Shown piece after piece: positions 1 to 7,509 of a stretch of 16,017 nt of DNA (the stretch's first letter is position 1; the number at the start of each line of letters is the position of its first letter). This stretch comes from Candidatus Woesebacteria bacterium RIFCSPHIGHO2_01_FULL_44_10 (GTDB lineage Bacteria; Patescibacteriota; Microgenomatia; UBA8517): contig MGGO01000028.1 of assembly GCA_001792465.1 (NCBI GenBank), positions 1,355 to 17,371 on the forward strand. The letters run 5' to 3'. The position numbers were made by a program, and so were the translations under genes. The notes beneath the pieces were generated by a model. It had not been told where the DNA came from. It was given only the letters and a program-made list of their open reading frames with translations, and ran no database searches.

Positions 1-960
1 CTCAAGATTATCAGGGGGGGTCCAGTCCCACTCACCCGAGGAATCAACCGTCACGGTATCCGTTTGTGGTGTGGACTCGATGGTGATTGTGATTTCGGTT
101 CCCACGGGCCCCTCGCCGAAAAATTCGGGGGAATCAGTGGTTATGACCTCGCCCTCGTCGATGCTTTCCAATGTGACAACTTGGGATGATTTTGTTGCTG
201 TATCTCCGACTTCAAATCCGGATTGAGCGGATTCGGTTGCATCCTCTGGTAACGCAAGATTTGCTTCGGGCAGTGTCGTATCTTGATTTGCGGGCTGGTT
301 TCTGAAATCATGAGTTTGGCCAAGAATAATAGTTGGTGTAGGATTGGCCGTACCCGGGAAAACTTTGGCCGATGCGACTCCGAGGCCGCCACCCTGGACA
401 AAAATTTCGAGTAAGGGAGAGGTTTGAGTCAGGCCCTCAGCCGGCAGGGTGGTAATCCAGTTGCCGCTTGAAGTGGTTAGAGCTGAAACTGGGTCGATGC
501 CTCCGGCGCTTACATAGACTAATACCCCGCTCGCCGGTTGCCCCGACGGAGTTGTCACTGACCCAGACAAAATTTGTGACTGGCCGCTGGTTGCTCCTGC
601 CGTAGCCGTCTTTTGGCTCCAGGCAATGCCGCTGTTGTCAAACTCCTGTCCACCGGAGCTTATTTTATAATTATACGTTTTATCCGCGTCCAAATTTTCG
701 ATTTTTACCCAATGTACGGTTGATGGACCGCTGGTGACTGAGAAGGGGGTGACGGATCCTACCGTTTCTTTGTCTGTAACCCACGAAACAGTAAAGGAAG
801 AATCGGTAATGTTTGAAACCCTAATGTCTTGAGGGGCTATGTCGGGAGATGCTCCCAGCCTGAATATTTGTCTGGTTTGGACCAAAACTACGCCAACGGC
901 GACGCCGACGATCAATACTAAGATAGCGATAATGGTGGGCACTTTTCTGATTTTTTTCAT
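1..960 (-). CDS. Secreted/anchored fibronectin type III and Ig-like surface protein, 3' end outside window
   Basis: The frame is open from ATG at 960 to the window edge (320 codons seen, C-terminus missing). Residues 1-6 are basic (MKKIRK), followed by a hydrophobic helix at about 8-27, so the protein is exported or anchored by its N-terminus. Residues ~42-120 read as a fibronectin type III fold (IRVSNITDSSFTVSWVT, then a tyrosine-containing strand DKTYNYKI). Residues ~130-200 resemble a carboxypeptidase-regulatory/Big-like repeat (SGSVTTPSGQPASGVLVYV). From ~265 a bacterial Ig-like repeat begins (TLESIDEGEVITTDSP, ending in WDWTPP). Low-complexity Thr/Ser/Gln stretches link the domains. It is the last visible gene of the rpsT-pilN-pilO operon, 12 nt after the preceding stop and without a Shine-Dalgarno sequence. 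Proteins of this design are common in Patescibacteria; a role in surface attachment is inferred. Confidence 0.8.
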   Translation of the reverse strand, partial: MKKIRKVPTIIAILVLIVGVAVGVVLVQTRQIFRLGASPDIAPQDIRVSNITDSSFTVSWVTDKETVGSVTPFSVTSGPSTVHWVKIENLDADKTYNYKISSGGQEFDNSGIAWSQKTATAGATSGQSQILSGSVTTPSGQPASGVLVYVSAGGIDPVSALTTSSGNWITTLPAEGLTQTSPLLEIFVQGGGLGVASAKVFPGTANPTPTIILGQTHDFRNQPANQDTTLPEANLALPEDATESAQSGFEVGDTATKSSQVVTLESIDEGEVITTDSPEFFGEGPVGTEITITIESTPQTDTVTVDSSGEWDWTPPDNLE

Positions 961-972
961 AAGCGTAGCTTG

Positions 973-1278
973 TTATTCTTGAACTACCTCCCCCGAACCG
1001 GTTGCCTCAGGTACCGGACTAGCTGCTGGCGTGGCCTCGTTTGTTGTCAAAATTGTTTCCCCAATTTCTGCCTCTGTCAAGAGGAGCCGAGCTTGCAAGC
1101 CGGAGAGAACTGTCTGGTCAAGCGTTGGAGATAGCGGAAGGGTAACCTCGCTAGGTAAAGGTTCGCTCTCTTTGGTTGTAAATACTCTGTAAATACCAAA
1201 ACCAATCCAAAAGACTGTCGTTGTTACGGTTAGTACGGCTATGGTTACTAATTTTGGTACTTTTTGCGGTTTTTCCAT
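973..1278 (-). CDS. Small single-pass membrane protein of the pilus operon, function unknown
   Basis: 101 residues. The frame extends 25 codons further upstream inside pilO, but ATG at 1278 is preferred because AGGTGA lies 4 nt before it (one of the few good ribosome sites here) and it begins 1 nt after the pilO stop. The N-terminus is lysine-rich (MEKPQKVPK), then a hydrophobic segment at ~9-30 (LVTIAVLTVTTTVFWIGFGI), then an extracytoplasmic tail rich in Leu, Glu, Thr and Pro, ending acidic. Its place directly after pilO is where pilP-like lipoproteins sit in proteobacterial pilus operons, but there is no lipobox and no PilP similarity that I can see. I do not recognise the family; a role in type IV pilus assembly is inferred from context alone. 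Confidence 0.7.
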   Translation of the reverse strand: MEKPQKVPKLVTIAVLTVTTTVFWIGFGIYRVFTTKESEPLPSEVTLPLSPTLDQTVLSGLQARLLLTEAEIGETILTTNEATPAASPVPEATGSGEVVQE

Positions 1279-1279
1279 G

Positions 1280-1915
1280 TCACCTAATATAGGGAATTCT
1301 GCCTGTAACAACCAGAACAATTTTGGTAGTTTGTGCCTCTTGGGTTGTTGCACTCACGGCGGCCGAATCGACTGAAATTGGTCTTAATAAGTTTTCAACG
1401 TCTTTTAGAAAGGCTTGTAGCGATTGATATGTGCCGGTGATGCTGACTGAAATTTCAAGGGCGTGAGCTCCCTCGGGTAGCTCTTCCTTTTTGGTTTCAT
1501 CCACCCCTTCGATAACGGCCTCACCGGTTGAAACACCCAGAACAGTAGTGCCGTTTCTTTTGGCAACACCCTCAATTTGCCTTAGATAAACATCGGCCGC
1601 AGGGTTTTCGGGAACGGCGGTATCAAGAAGGCTAATTGCCGATCTGTTTTGGGTGAAGATGGTTTGCGCCTGGGACAGATTTTGGATTTTCTGATCCAAT
1701 TGACTAATGGTCTCATTTTTGGCATCGATATCTCTTAGTAACTGAGCAATTGTTAAAAATGTCGGTTTGATAGCAAAAAAAGAAAAGAGTGCAATTGCGC
1801 CCAGCGACAACAGAAGTTCCATAAACATCTTGACGTCGTCGCGCCTTTTATAAAGAGACACGAAGTTTGTTAAGTATTTTCTGTAGTGCCCGTATTGTTC
1901 TCTCCAGATTGCCAT
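1280..1915 (-). CDS. pilO: Type IV pilus inner-membrane assembly protein PilO
   Basis: 211 residues. PilO pairs with PilN to form the inner-membrane alignment complex linking the cytoplasmic PilM ring to the outer machinery. The layout is typical: a short cytoplasmic basic N-terminus (YKRRDDVKMFM), one membrane helix at ~33-52 (LLLSLGAIALFSFFAIKP), a coiled coil at ~56-90 (LLRDIDAKNETISQLDQKIQ), then a ferredoxin-like periplasmic domain with LPEGAHALEISVSITGTYQS and the FLKDVENLLRPISV strand/helix. ATG overlaps the pilN stop by one base (TAATG), so translation is probably coupled. Low sequence conservation is normal for the family; the assignment rests on architecture plus the pilN neighbour. 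Confidence 0.85.
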   Translation of the reverse strand: MAIWREQYGHYRKYLTNFVSLYKRRDDVKMFMELLLSLGAIALFSFFAIKPTFLTIAQLLRDIDAKNETISQLDQKIQNLSQAQTIFTQNRSAISLLDTAVPENPAADVYLRQIEGVAKRNGTTVLGVSTGEAVIEGVDETKKEELPEGAHALEISVSITGTYQSLQAFLKDVENLLRPISVDSAAVSATTQEAQTTKIVLVVTGRIPYIR

Positions 1916-2463
1916 TATTCGTTCAAGTTTACGTCTACTGCGAAACTGATAAAAGGACTGTCACTTTTACTGCTTATTTGGTTTAAGGTAACGCTTCCAA
2001 TCCCACTCGCCGCTTCAAGGTTTACCATAAATTGGGCTATTGACTCTTCAGTTAGCGAAGAAGCTCTAATCTGAAGTTTGTTTTCAGCCAGAGAAACGGA
2101 AGAAAGAGTTACGTCTATCGGCAAGACCGAAGCAGCAGTGGAAAGAAGGGGACTGGCTTTTGTTGCTGCGCCGAGGGTTGAGACGATTTTTAACTTTTTT
2201 TGTACATTTCTGAATGTATTTTCAAACTCTTTCTGAGAGGAGATGATAGCGCTTTTTTGCTTGATTTCTTCGTCTAAATCTGTTGCTCTTGCATCCAGCC
2301 AGAAGCGGGAAAGAAAAGCCACCATGACCACCATTTCAATGGTGATAACAATAATTCTTAGGGCCCCGACGGCCCACCTTAATAGTCTGCCAAACGTTGA
2401 TGCAGCAAATTCCTCTTGGGGGAGAAGATTTATTTTAGCCTGACTTTTGCCACGGGCAGCCAT
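1915..2463 (-). CDS. pilN: Type IV pilus assembly protein PilN
   Basis: 182 residues. The N-terminal KINLLPQEEF at residues 10-19 is the hallmark PilN peptide that docks into PilM. A membrane helix follows at ~33-52 (ALRIIVITIEMVVMVAFLSRF), then a coiled coil (ATDLDEEIKQKSAIISSQ) and a periplasmic alpha/beta domain with VLPIDVTLSSVSLAENKLQI, the usual PilN strand pattern. No pilM lies directly upstream; the gene instead follows rpsT after only 7 nt, so it is probably transcribed from the rpsT promoter. There is no clear Shine-Dalgarno sequence before ATG 2463. PilM is presumably encoded elsewhere or beyond the window. Confidence 0.88.
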   Translation of the reverse strand: MAARGKSQAKINLLPQEEFAASTFGRLLRWAVGALRIIVITIEMVVMVAFLSRFWLDARATDLDEEIKQKSAIISSQKEFENTFRNVQKKLKIVSTLGAATKASPLLSTAASVLPIDVTLSSVSLAENKLQIRASSLTEESIAQFMVNLEAASGIGSVTLNQISSKSDSPFISFAVDVNLNE

Positions 2464-2470
2464 AGCTTGA

Positions 2471-2695
2471 CTATAGCAGAAGTTGGCTTTTGATGCGAGC
2501 AGCCTTATTTTTGTGAATTAGGCGCTTTTTGGCGGCGCGGTCGATGGCAGAGAAAGCCTTGGAAATTGCCTTAACGGTTTTAGTTTTTTTTGCTTTCCGG
2601 AGGGCAATCTCCAGCTTTGTCCTGGTTGTAGTATTTACAGCTGCTTTTCTACCTGATACCCTAAGAGCCCTCTTTGCTGTTTTCGTAATTGGCAT
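2471..2695 (-). CDS. rpsT: 30S ribosomal protein S20
   Basis: 74 residues from ATG 2695. The frame is open further upstream through the divergent murJ start, but S20 proteins begin as here (MPITKTAKRALR). The chain is basic and almost wholly helical, with KTKTVKAISKAFSAIDRAAK and the conserved C-terminal signature RLIHKNKAARIKSQL that binds 16S rRNA. It is slightly shorter than the usual 80-90 residues. It heads the pilN-pilO operon and is divergent from murJ. A TATAAT box ends 9 nt before ATG and no Shine-Dalgarno sequence is visible, so the mRNA is probably leaderless or nearly so. Confidence 0.92.
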   Translation of the reverse strand: MPITKTAKRALRVSGRKAAVNTTTRTKLEIALRKAKKTKTVKAISKAFSAIDRAAKKRLIHKNKAARIKSQLLL

Positions 2696-2704
2696 AGCAG
2701 GCCG

Positions 2705-2733
2705 ATTATAATTCAAATATACTGGATTTACAA
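2705..2733 (-). promoter_or_regulatory. Candidate sigma70-type promoter for rpsT-pilN-pilO
   Basis: On the minus strand TTGTAA (2733-2728, overlapping the first base of the murJ start codon) lies 17 bp from a perfect TATAAT (2710-2705). Transcription would start near 2698, 2-3 nt before the rpsT ATG. The -35 matches consensus at 4 of 6 positions. The core is the palindrome ATTATAAT, so the same box is present on both strands. Confidence 0.5.
2707..2712 (+). promoter_or_regulatory. Possible -10 box for murJ, sharing the palindromic ATTATAAT
   Basis: TATAAT on the plus strand would give a start near 2719 and a leader of about 13 nt before the murJ ATG. No convincing -35 lies 16-18 bp upstream. 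Only 37 bp separate the two divergent start codons, so the two promoters must overlap if both are used. Confidence 0.3.
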
Positions 2734-4397
2734 TGTTAAAAAAGTTAGTCAACGGCCCCAGCAATTCGATCCTTTCAGCGGCCACAATTATTATGGTGAT
2801 GATCGTGGCCTCCAGGGTTTTGGGCCTTATCCGCCAGCGGGTCTTGGCGCACTTTTTTGTCCCCAGCCAGCTCTCACTTTTCTTTGCTGCTTTTCGGCTT
2901 CCCGATTTGGTATTTGAAGTTTTGGTCTACGGGACTTTAACATCGGCTTTTATCCCTGTTTTTACGCAGTACTTGGGTAGTGATGAAAAAGCGGCTTGGA
3001 AAACTGCGGGAAAGACAGTCAGCATCAGTCTTGTTTTTTTTACTTTTTTTGCAGTTGTTTTTGGACTTTTGGCTCATCTGATTTATTCTCTGGTTGCTCC
3101 GGGGTTCTCACCGGTTGAAATAGACCAAATAGCAAGCTTTGCCAGAATTCTCTTTGCTGCCCAGGGCTTTTTTGTTATAAGTTATGTTTTGACCGGGGTT
3201 TTAGAATCACAAAGAAGATTTTTAATCCCCGCCCTGGCTCCGGTTTTTTACAATGTTGGAATTATTCTGGGGACGATATTATTTGCCGGGAAACTGGGAC
3301 TTTTTGCTCCAACTTTGGGGGTTGTGATCGGGGCGATGGGCCACTTTTTGATTCAACTTCCTTTAGCCCGCAAACTTGGATTTAGGTTTGTTTTTTCTCT
3401 CAAACCCGACTCTGGGGTCAAAAGAATTGGTAAACTCGCCGCCCCCAGAATTATAGATTTGTCCTTTCAGCAAGTTGCCAAAACGGTTGAGCTGTCGCTT
3501 TCGTCAATAATTTCTACTGCTTCCTACACCTATGTAACTTTTGCCAATTCACTTCAACTTTTACCTGTAAGCTTATTTGGCATTTCTCTGGCAAAAGCTG
3601 CTTTACCCACTCTTGCCAGACAAGAGGACGATCCGGAAGGCTTTAAAAACACGATTTTCAAAACTTTCTACCAAATAATTTTTCTAGTTCTTCCTTTGGC
3701 GGTTATTTTAATAGTCTTAAGAATCCCGATAGTAAGATTGGTCTTTGGGACGGGCATTTTTGACTGGGAGGCTACCGTTCAAACCGGGATGATTTTAACC
3801 GCTTTTGCAATCAGTATCCCCTTTCAGGCGGTGGTTGCTCTTTTGGCCAGGGGTTTTTACGCCCTCCACGATACCAAAACACCGATGGTTATTTCCATTG
3901 TCGGTGTGATCATCAACATCGCTGCTAATTTTGCTTTAGTGAAAGCTTTTTCACTCCCGGCTTGGGCAATCGGCGCGGCTTTCAGCTTGGGCGTGGGTAT
4001 CCAGTCTGCTGTTCTCCTGGTAGCCATCACCAAAAGGCTCAAAGTTCAGTCTTTTCTGGCTACTCTACTGCCTGTATACAAGAGTATAGTCTCGGCCCTT
4101 GTCTCCGGAGTTGTCATGTTTTTCCTAATTAAGATTTTTGACCGGGCTACGTGGGTAAAAAGAATTTCTTTTCTTGGCAGACTTGACCTTGACATTCCTT
4201 TTGAAAAGTTTGTGGTGGATACCCGTTACAGTTTTAATTTGCTTGTTTTGACTGTCTTTGTGGCTGCTGTTGGAGTCTTAGTCTACCTTAGCTTGGCTTT
4301 TATTTTTAAGTCTCAAGAGTTGGCAGCCATTGTCCGCCTGATCCAAAGGCGACGTTTGGCTTCCTTACCCAAAGAGCCCGAACCAATTAGCACTTGA
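2733..4397 (+). CDS. murJ: Lipid II flippase MurJ (MviN family)
   Basis: 554 residues, full length for the family. MurJ flips lipid II across the cytoplasmic membrane for peptidoglycan synthesis. The N-terminal half carries the conserved MviN signature: SRVLGLIRQRVLAHFF (~28-43), then AAFRLPDLVFEVLVYGTLTS with the invariant RLPD and GTL..AFIP segment. About 14 hydrophobic helices follow in the MOP-flippase pattern, including ARGFYALHDTKTPM (~372-385), the classic helix 10-11 loop. The last ~30 residues are basic and cytoplasmic (QRRRLASLPKEPE). The start ATG 2733 has only a weak GGA upstream. The final codons and TGA stop overlap the CIRCE operator and -35 box of the following heat-shock operon, so the end of this gene doubles as a control region. 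Confidence 0.95.
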   Translation: MLKKLVNGPSNSILSAATIIMVMIVASRVLGLIRQRVLAHFFVPSQLSLFFAAFRLPDLVFEVLVYGTLTSAFIPVFTQYLGSDEKAAWKTAGKTVSISLVFFTFFAVVFGLLAHLIYSLVAPGFSPVEIDQIASFARILFAAQGFFVISYVLTGVLESQRRFLIPALAPVFYNVGIILGTILFAGKLGLFAPTLGVVIGAMGHFLIQLPLARKLGFRFVFSLKPDSGVKRIGKLAAPRIIDLSFQQVAKTVELSLSSIISTASYTYVTFANSLQLLPVSLFGISLAKAALPTLARQEDDPEGFKNTIFKTFYQIIFLVLPLAVILIVLRIPIVRLVFGTGIFDWEATVQTGMILTAFAISIPFQAVVALLARGFYALHDTKTPMVISIVGVIINIAANFALVKAFSLPAWAIGAAFSLGVGIQSAVLLVAITKRLKVQSFLATLLPVYKSIVSALVSGVVMFFLIKIFDRATWVKRISFLGRLDLDIPFEKFVVDTRYSFNLLVLTVFVAAVGVLVYLSLAFIFKSQELAAIVRLIQRRRLASLPKEPEPIST

Positions 4398-4413
4398 CAG
4401 ACTGGAGTGCCAA
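4387..4413 (+). promoter_or_regulatory. CIRCE operator (HrcA binding site) upstream of hrcA-grpE-dnaK
   Basis: TTAGCACTT, 9-nt spacer (4396-4404), GAGTGCCAA. The CIRCE consensus is TTAGCACTC-N9-GAGTGCTAA, so 16 of 18 arm positions match. It overlaps the last codons and TGA of murJ and covers the TTGACA -35 box, as expected for repression by HrcA. With the hrcA gene directly downstream this is strong evidence of autoregulation. Confidence 0.93.
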
Positions 4414-4423
4414 GATATATATT
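4394..4423 (+). promoter_or_regulatory. Promoter of the hrcA-grpE-dnaK operon
   Basis: A perfect TTGACA (4394-4399), an 18-bp spacer and TATATT (4418-4423). The predicted start falls at about 4430-4431, on the A of the ATG at 4431. This makes the hrcA mRNA leaderless and rules out the in-frame GTG at 4407, which lies inside the operator. Confidence 0.75.
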
Positions 4424-4430
4424 TGGCAGT

Positions 4431-5156
4431 ATGACGGATGGTTTGACGGCCAGGCAGACTCAAATACTTAAACTTCTTGTTGATGAATACATCAATACCG
4501 CTGAACCAGTGGGTTCGCTCTCGCTTGAAAAGAAAAACAATCTCGGCGTTTCCCCGGCAACCATCAGGAAAGAAATGGGCGATTTAACCGACAGCGGCTT
4601 CTTGCGCCAACCACATACTTCAGCCGGTCGCATTCCCACCCCCAAAGCCATGAAGTTTTATATCAATCAATTGATGGAGGAAAAACAAATGAGTCTGGTG
4701 GACGAAGTTAAAACCAAAGAGGAGGTCATGGGGGCCAAAAGCGACTTTAACAGGCTAATGACCGAGGCCACCAAAAGGCTTTCTCAAGCCACCGAGTCTC
4801 TGGCCGTGGCCGCAACAGACGACGGAGACGTTTGGCGTTGGGGCTACGCGAACGTTTTTGATAGCCCAGAATTTTCAGCAGAGGTTTGTAGGGATGTTTT
4901 TTCGATGATCGAGGAGACAAAAAGGCTTCACGAGCTTTTTTTCGAAAGATTAACGGGAGCCACCCCGATCGAAGTCCTTTTTGGCACTGATATCGGGTGG
5001 CCGTCTTTTGATCCGGTGGGTGTAGTAGTGACAAGATTCAAAAGAAATGACCACGAAGGAGCAATTGGCGTAGTGGGCCCTTTTAGATTGAATTATTCAT
5101 TTGTTATTCCCTGGGTCAGACAGATGGGGAGATTTATTGAGGAGGCAATGGCTTAA
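4431..5156 (+). CDS. hrcA: Heat-inducible transcription repressor HrcA (short form)
   Basis: 241 residues from ATG 4431. HrcA binds CIRCE and represses chaperone operons; heat and unfolded protein titrate the chaperones that keep it active. Residues 1-75 form the winged helix: LTARQTQILKLLVDEYINT, EPVGS, SPATIRKEM (41-49), and the wing TSAGRIPT (63-70). The rest is a reduced GAF-like region ending GAIGVVGPFRLNYSFVIPWV, corresponding to the usual C-terminal RMxY segment. Typical HrcA proteins are about 340 residues; here the inserted dimerising domain and part of the GAF fold appear shortened. An in-frame GTG at 4407 would add 8 residues but sits inside CIRCE, so I reject it. It is the first gene of hrcA-grpE-dnaK, with grpE beginning directly after its stop. 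Confidence 0.93.
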   Translation: MTDGLTARQTQILKLLVDEYINTAEPVGSLSLEKKNNLGVSPATIRKEMGDLTDSGFLRQPHTSAGRIPTPKAMKFYINQLMEEKQMSLVDEVKTKEEVMGAKSDFNRLMTEATKRLSQATESLAVAATDDGDVWRWGYANVFDSPEFSAEVCRDVFSMIEETKRLHELFFERLTGATPIEVLFGTDIGWPSFDPVGVVVTRFKRNDHEGAIGVVGPFRLNYSFVIPWVRQMGRFIEEAMA

Positions 5157-5600
5157 ATGCGAAAACCAAAAGTCGATTTGAAAAACCAGCTTGCCAGGGC
5201 ATTAGCCGATTATGATAACCTGAAAAAGCGCACCGAAATCGAGAAAGCACAGTTTCGCAGACTGGCTAATCTTGAACTTGTAATTAGACTGTTGCCCGTT
5301 TTGGATATGTTGGAACAGGCGCAAACTCATCTAGCGGATTCTGGTTTGGCAATTGCTATCAAGGAGTTCAAAGATGTTTTAAATCAGGAAGGCTTGGTCG
5401 AAATTCCGACCCAACCGGGGGATGCCTTTGACGAAGCCCTGCACGAGGCAGTTGAGGTTGAAGAAGGTAAAGATTCGGGTAAGATAAAAGAGGTGTTATT
5501 GACCGGCTGGCGTGTCAGTGAAGGCCCGGTCGTAAGGCATGCGAAAGTGAGGGTGACGCGCAGCGTCATCCTGAGCGAAGTCGAAGGATCTAATAAATAA
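5157..5600 (+). CDS. grpE: Nucleotide exchange factor GrpE
   Basis: 147 residues; GrpE releases ADP from DnaK. The N-terminal acidic tail common in the family is missing. It begins almost at the coiled coil (ALADYDNLKKRTEIEKAQFRR), then LLPVLDMLEQAQ and the beta-wing domain with GLVEIPTQPGDAFDEALHEAV. The family's DP-x-FDP-x-HEAV motif is recognisable as PGDAFDEALHEAV. The wing ends at VVRHAKVRVT, where GrpE proteins normally stop (RPAKVVV). The last 13 residues (RSVILSEVEGSNK) are encoded by an intergenic-type repeat that has become the 3' end of the gene. ATG directly follows the hrcA stop, with GGAGG 11 nt upstream inside hrcA. Confidence 0.93.
   Translation: MRKPKVDLKNQLARALADYDNLKKRTEIEKAQFRRLANLELVIRLLPVLDMLEQAQTHLADSGLAIAIKEFKDVLNQEGLVEIPTQPGDAFDEALHEAVEVEEGKDSGKIKEVLLTGWRVSEGPVVRHAKVRVTRSVILSEVEGSNK
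5554..5591 (+). repeat. Palindromic 'SEVEGS/FDFAQDD'-type dispersed repeat at the grpE 3' end
   Basis: A perfect 6-bp hairpin, TGACGC/GCGTCA with loop GCA (5554-5568), leads into CATCCTGAGCGAAGTCGAAG (5568-5587) and then GATC. Read one way this gives VILSEVEGS, read the other way SFDFAQDD, a signature I recognise from a dispersed repeat in many environmental bacterial genomes. Here it lies in frame with grpE and ends about 10 nt before the dnaK start. Mobility and origin are inferred. Confidence 0.6.
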
Positions 5601-5601
5601 A

Positions 5602-7506
5602 ATGAGTAAAATTATCGGCATTGATTTGGGGACTACCAACAGCGTGGTTGCGGTCATGGAAGGTGGACAGCCTAAGGTTATTCCGGCGGCCGATACTGGC
5701 CGCAATCTTACCCCCTCGGTAGTCGAGCCGGTCAAAAATTTAGTTGGGGATGTGGCCAAGCGCCAGATGATCCTCAATCCCAAAAACACAGTTTATTCGG
5801 TCAAGCGCCTGATGGGTCGGCGGGTTAGCGACGCCGAGGTTGAAAAAACCAAGAAAATGGTCCCCTACGAAATAGTCGAAGGCAAAAACAAAGTGGCAGA
5901 GGTTAAAGTTGAGGACAAAAACTACACTCCGCAAGAGATTTCGGCCAGAATTCTGGCCAAGCTCAAGAAAGACGCCGAGGCATATTTGGGTGAAGACGTC
6001 GACAAAGCCGTCATTACGGTTCCCGCTTACTTTGACGATTCTCAGCGCCAGGCCACCAAACAAGCTGGAGAAATAGCCGGGCTCAAAGTTGAAAGAATAA
6101 TTAACGAACCCACCGCCGCGGCCCTGGCTTATGGTTTAGACAAGAAAAAAGCTGAAAAAATTGCCGTTTATGACCTTGGGGGTGGAACTTTTGACATTTC
6201 TATTTTGGAGCTTGGGGATGGAGTGTTTGAGGTAAAGGCCACCAACGGTGACACCCACCTTGGGGGCGATGATTTTGACGAAGCCATTGTCGATTGGATA
6301 GTTACTGAATTCAAAAAAGAAAACACTGTGGACCTCAAAGCCGACAAACAGGCCCTGCAAAGGGTTCGTGACGCGGCTGAAAAAGCTAAGATCGAGCTCT
6401 CGGCAACCAGCGAAGTAGAAATTAACCAGCCATATATTACCCAAAAAGACGGCAATCCCCTGCACTTGACCATGAAATTAACCCGGGCCAAGTTTGAGGG
6501 ACTGGTTGAGGACTTAATGGGCCGAACCATGAAACCGGTGGAGGCGTGCCTGAAGGATGCAAAACTTGATCCCCATGACGTTGACGAAGTGATTTTGGTT
6601 GGGGGTATGACCCGCATGCCCAAGGTTATTGAGAAAGTCAAAGAATATTTTGGCAAAGAACCTAACAAAAGCGTTAATCCGGATGAGGTAGTCGCGGTTG
6701 GAGCGGCCATCCAGGGAGGCGTTTTGGGTGGTGAAGTCAAAGACGTTCTGCTTTTGGATGTGACTCCACTGACCCTCTCAATTGAAACTCTCGGGAGTGT
6801 GGCCACCCCAATGATTGAACGAAATACCACGGTGCCCACGAGCAAGAAAAACATTTTCTCGACTGCGGCCGATAATCAAAATCAAGTTGAAATCCACGTT
6901 CTCCAGGGTGAGCGGCCAATGGCCGCGGACAATAAAAGTCTGGGCAGATTTATTTTGGACGGCATTCCCCCGGCGCCTCGGGGTGTGCCTCAAATTGAAG
7001 TTATTTTTGATATTGACGCCTCAGGAATACTTAAGGTTACGGCGGAAGACAAGGCAACCAGCAAAAAGCAAGACATCACCATTTCCGGCGCGATTGGCTT
7101 GGATGATGCTGAAGTCGAACGGATGAAAGCCGAGGCCGAGAAACACAAAGAGGAAGATGAAAAGAAGGCCAAAGAAGTTGAAACAAAAAACCAAGCTGAC
7201 GCATTGGTAGCCACGGCCGAAAAAGCCCTTAAAGAGGCGGGCGACAAAGTTGGCGAGGATATTAAAAAACCGATTGAGGAGAAGATTGAAGCGGTCAAAA
7301 AAGAAGCGGCAAAAGAGAAGATTGATAAAGAAGAACTGGAAAAGGCAACCAAAGAACTTTCAGATGAACTCCAAAAAGTCGGCCAGGAGCTTTACAAGGC
7401 TGCGCAAAATGAGGAAAAGAAGGAAGAGGAAAAGAGTGAAGAATCAGAAAACAAAGAGGAAACCAAAAAAGAGGACAAGGCCGAAGAGGGAGAAGTGGTA
7501 GAATAG
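5602..7506 (+). CDS. dnaK: Molecular chaperone DnaK (Hsp70)
   Basis: 634 residues, full length. The ATPase domain (~1-378) shows the phosphate-1 loop GIDLGTTNSVV (6-16), INEPTAAALAYGLD (~166-179), the phosphate-2 loop VYDLGGGTFDISIL and the adenosine motif ILVGGMTRMPKV. The interdomain linker DVLLLDVTPLTLSIET begins at ~381. The substrate-binding beta domain and helical lid follow, ending in a very charged Lys/Glu tail (EEGEVVE) that fits the acidic C-terminus of bacterial DnaK. The gene is last in the CIRCE-controlled hrcA-grpE-dnaK operon and starts 1 nt after grpE. dnaJ is not adjacent: an accessory island begins within a few bases of the stop codon. Confidence 0.98.
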   Translation: MSKIIGIDLGTTNSVVAVMEGGQPKVIPAADTGRNLTPSVVEPVKNLVGDVAKRQMILNPKNTVYSVKRLMGRRVSDAEVEKTKKMVPYEIVEGKNKVAEVKVEDKNYTPQEISARILAKLKKDAEAYLGEDVDKAVITVPAYFDDSQRQATKQAGEIAGLKVERIINEPTAAALAYGLDKKKAEKIAVYDLGGGTFDISILELGDGVFEVKATNGDTHLGGDDFDEAIVDWIVTEFKKENTVDLKADKQALQRVRDAAEKAKIELSATSEVEINQPYITQKDGNPLHLTMKLTRAKFEGLVEDLMGRTMKPVEACLKDAKLDPHDVDEVILVGGMTRMPKVIEKVKEYFGKEPNKSVNPDEVVAVGAAIQGGVLGGEVKDVLLLDVTPLTLSIETLGSVATPMIERNTTVPTSKKNIFSTAADNQNQVEIHVLQGERPMAADNKSLGRFILDGIPPAPRGVPQIEVIFDIDASGILKVTAEDKATSKKQDITISGAIGLDDAEVERMKAEAEKHKEEDEKKAKEVETKNQADALVATAEKALKEAGDKVGEDIKKPIEEKIEAVKKEAAKEKIDKEELEKATKELSDELQKVGQELYKAAQNEEKKEEEKSEESENKEETKKEDKAEEGEVVE

Positions 7507-7509
7507 CTT

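Noticed and set aside
4407..4430. GTG 4407 as hrcA start
   Set aside because: It lies inside CIRCE, upstream of the predicted transcription start; ATG 4431 matches the family N-terminus.
6168..6854. Long open frame on the minus strand inside dnaK (228 codons)
   Set aside because: It is the antisense of a highly conserved gene; composition is Ser/Thr-rich and typical of a shadow frame.
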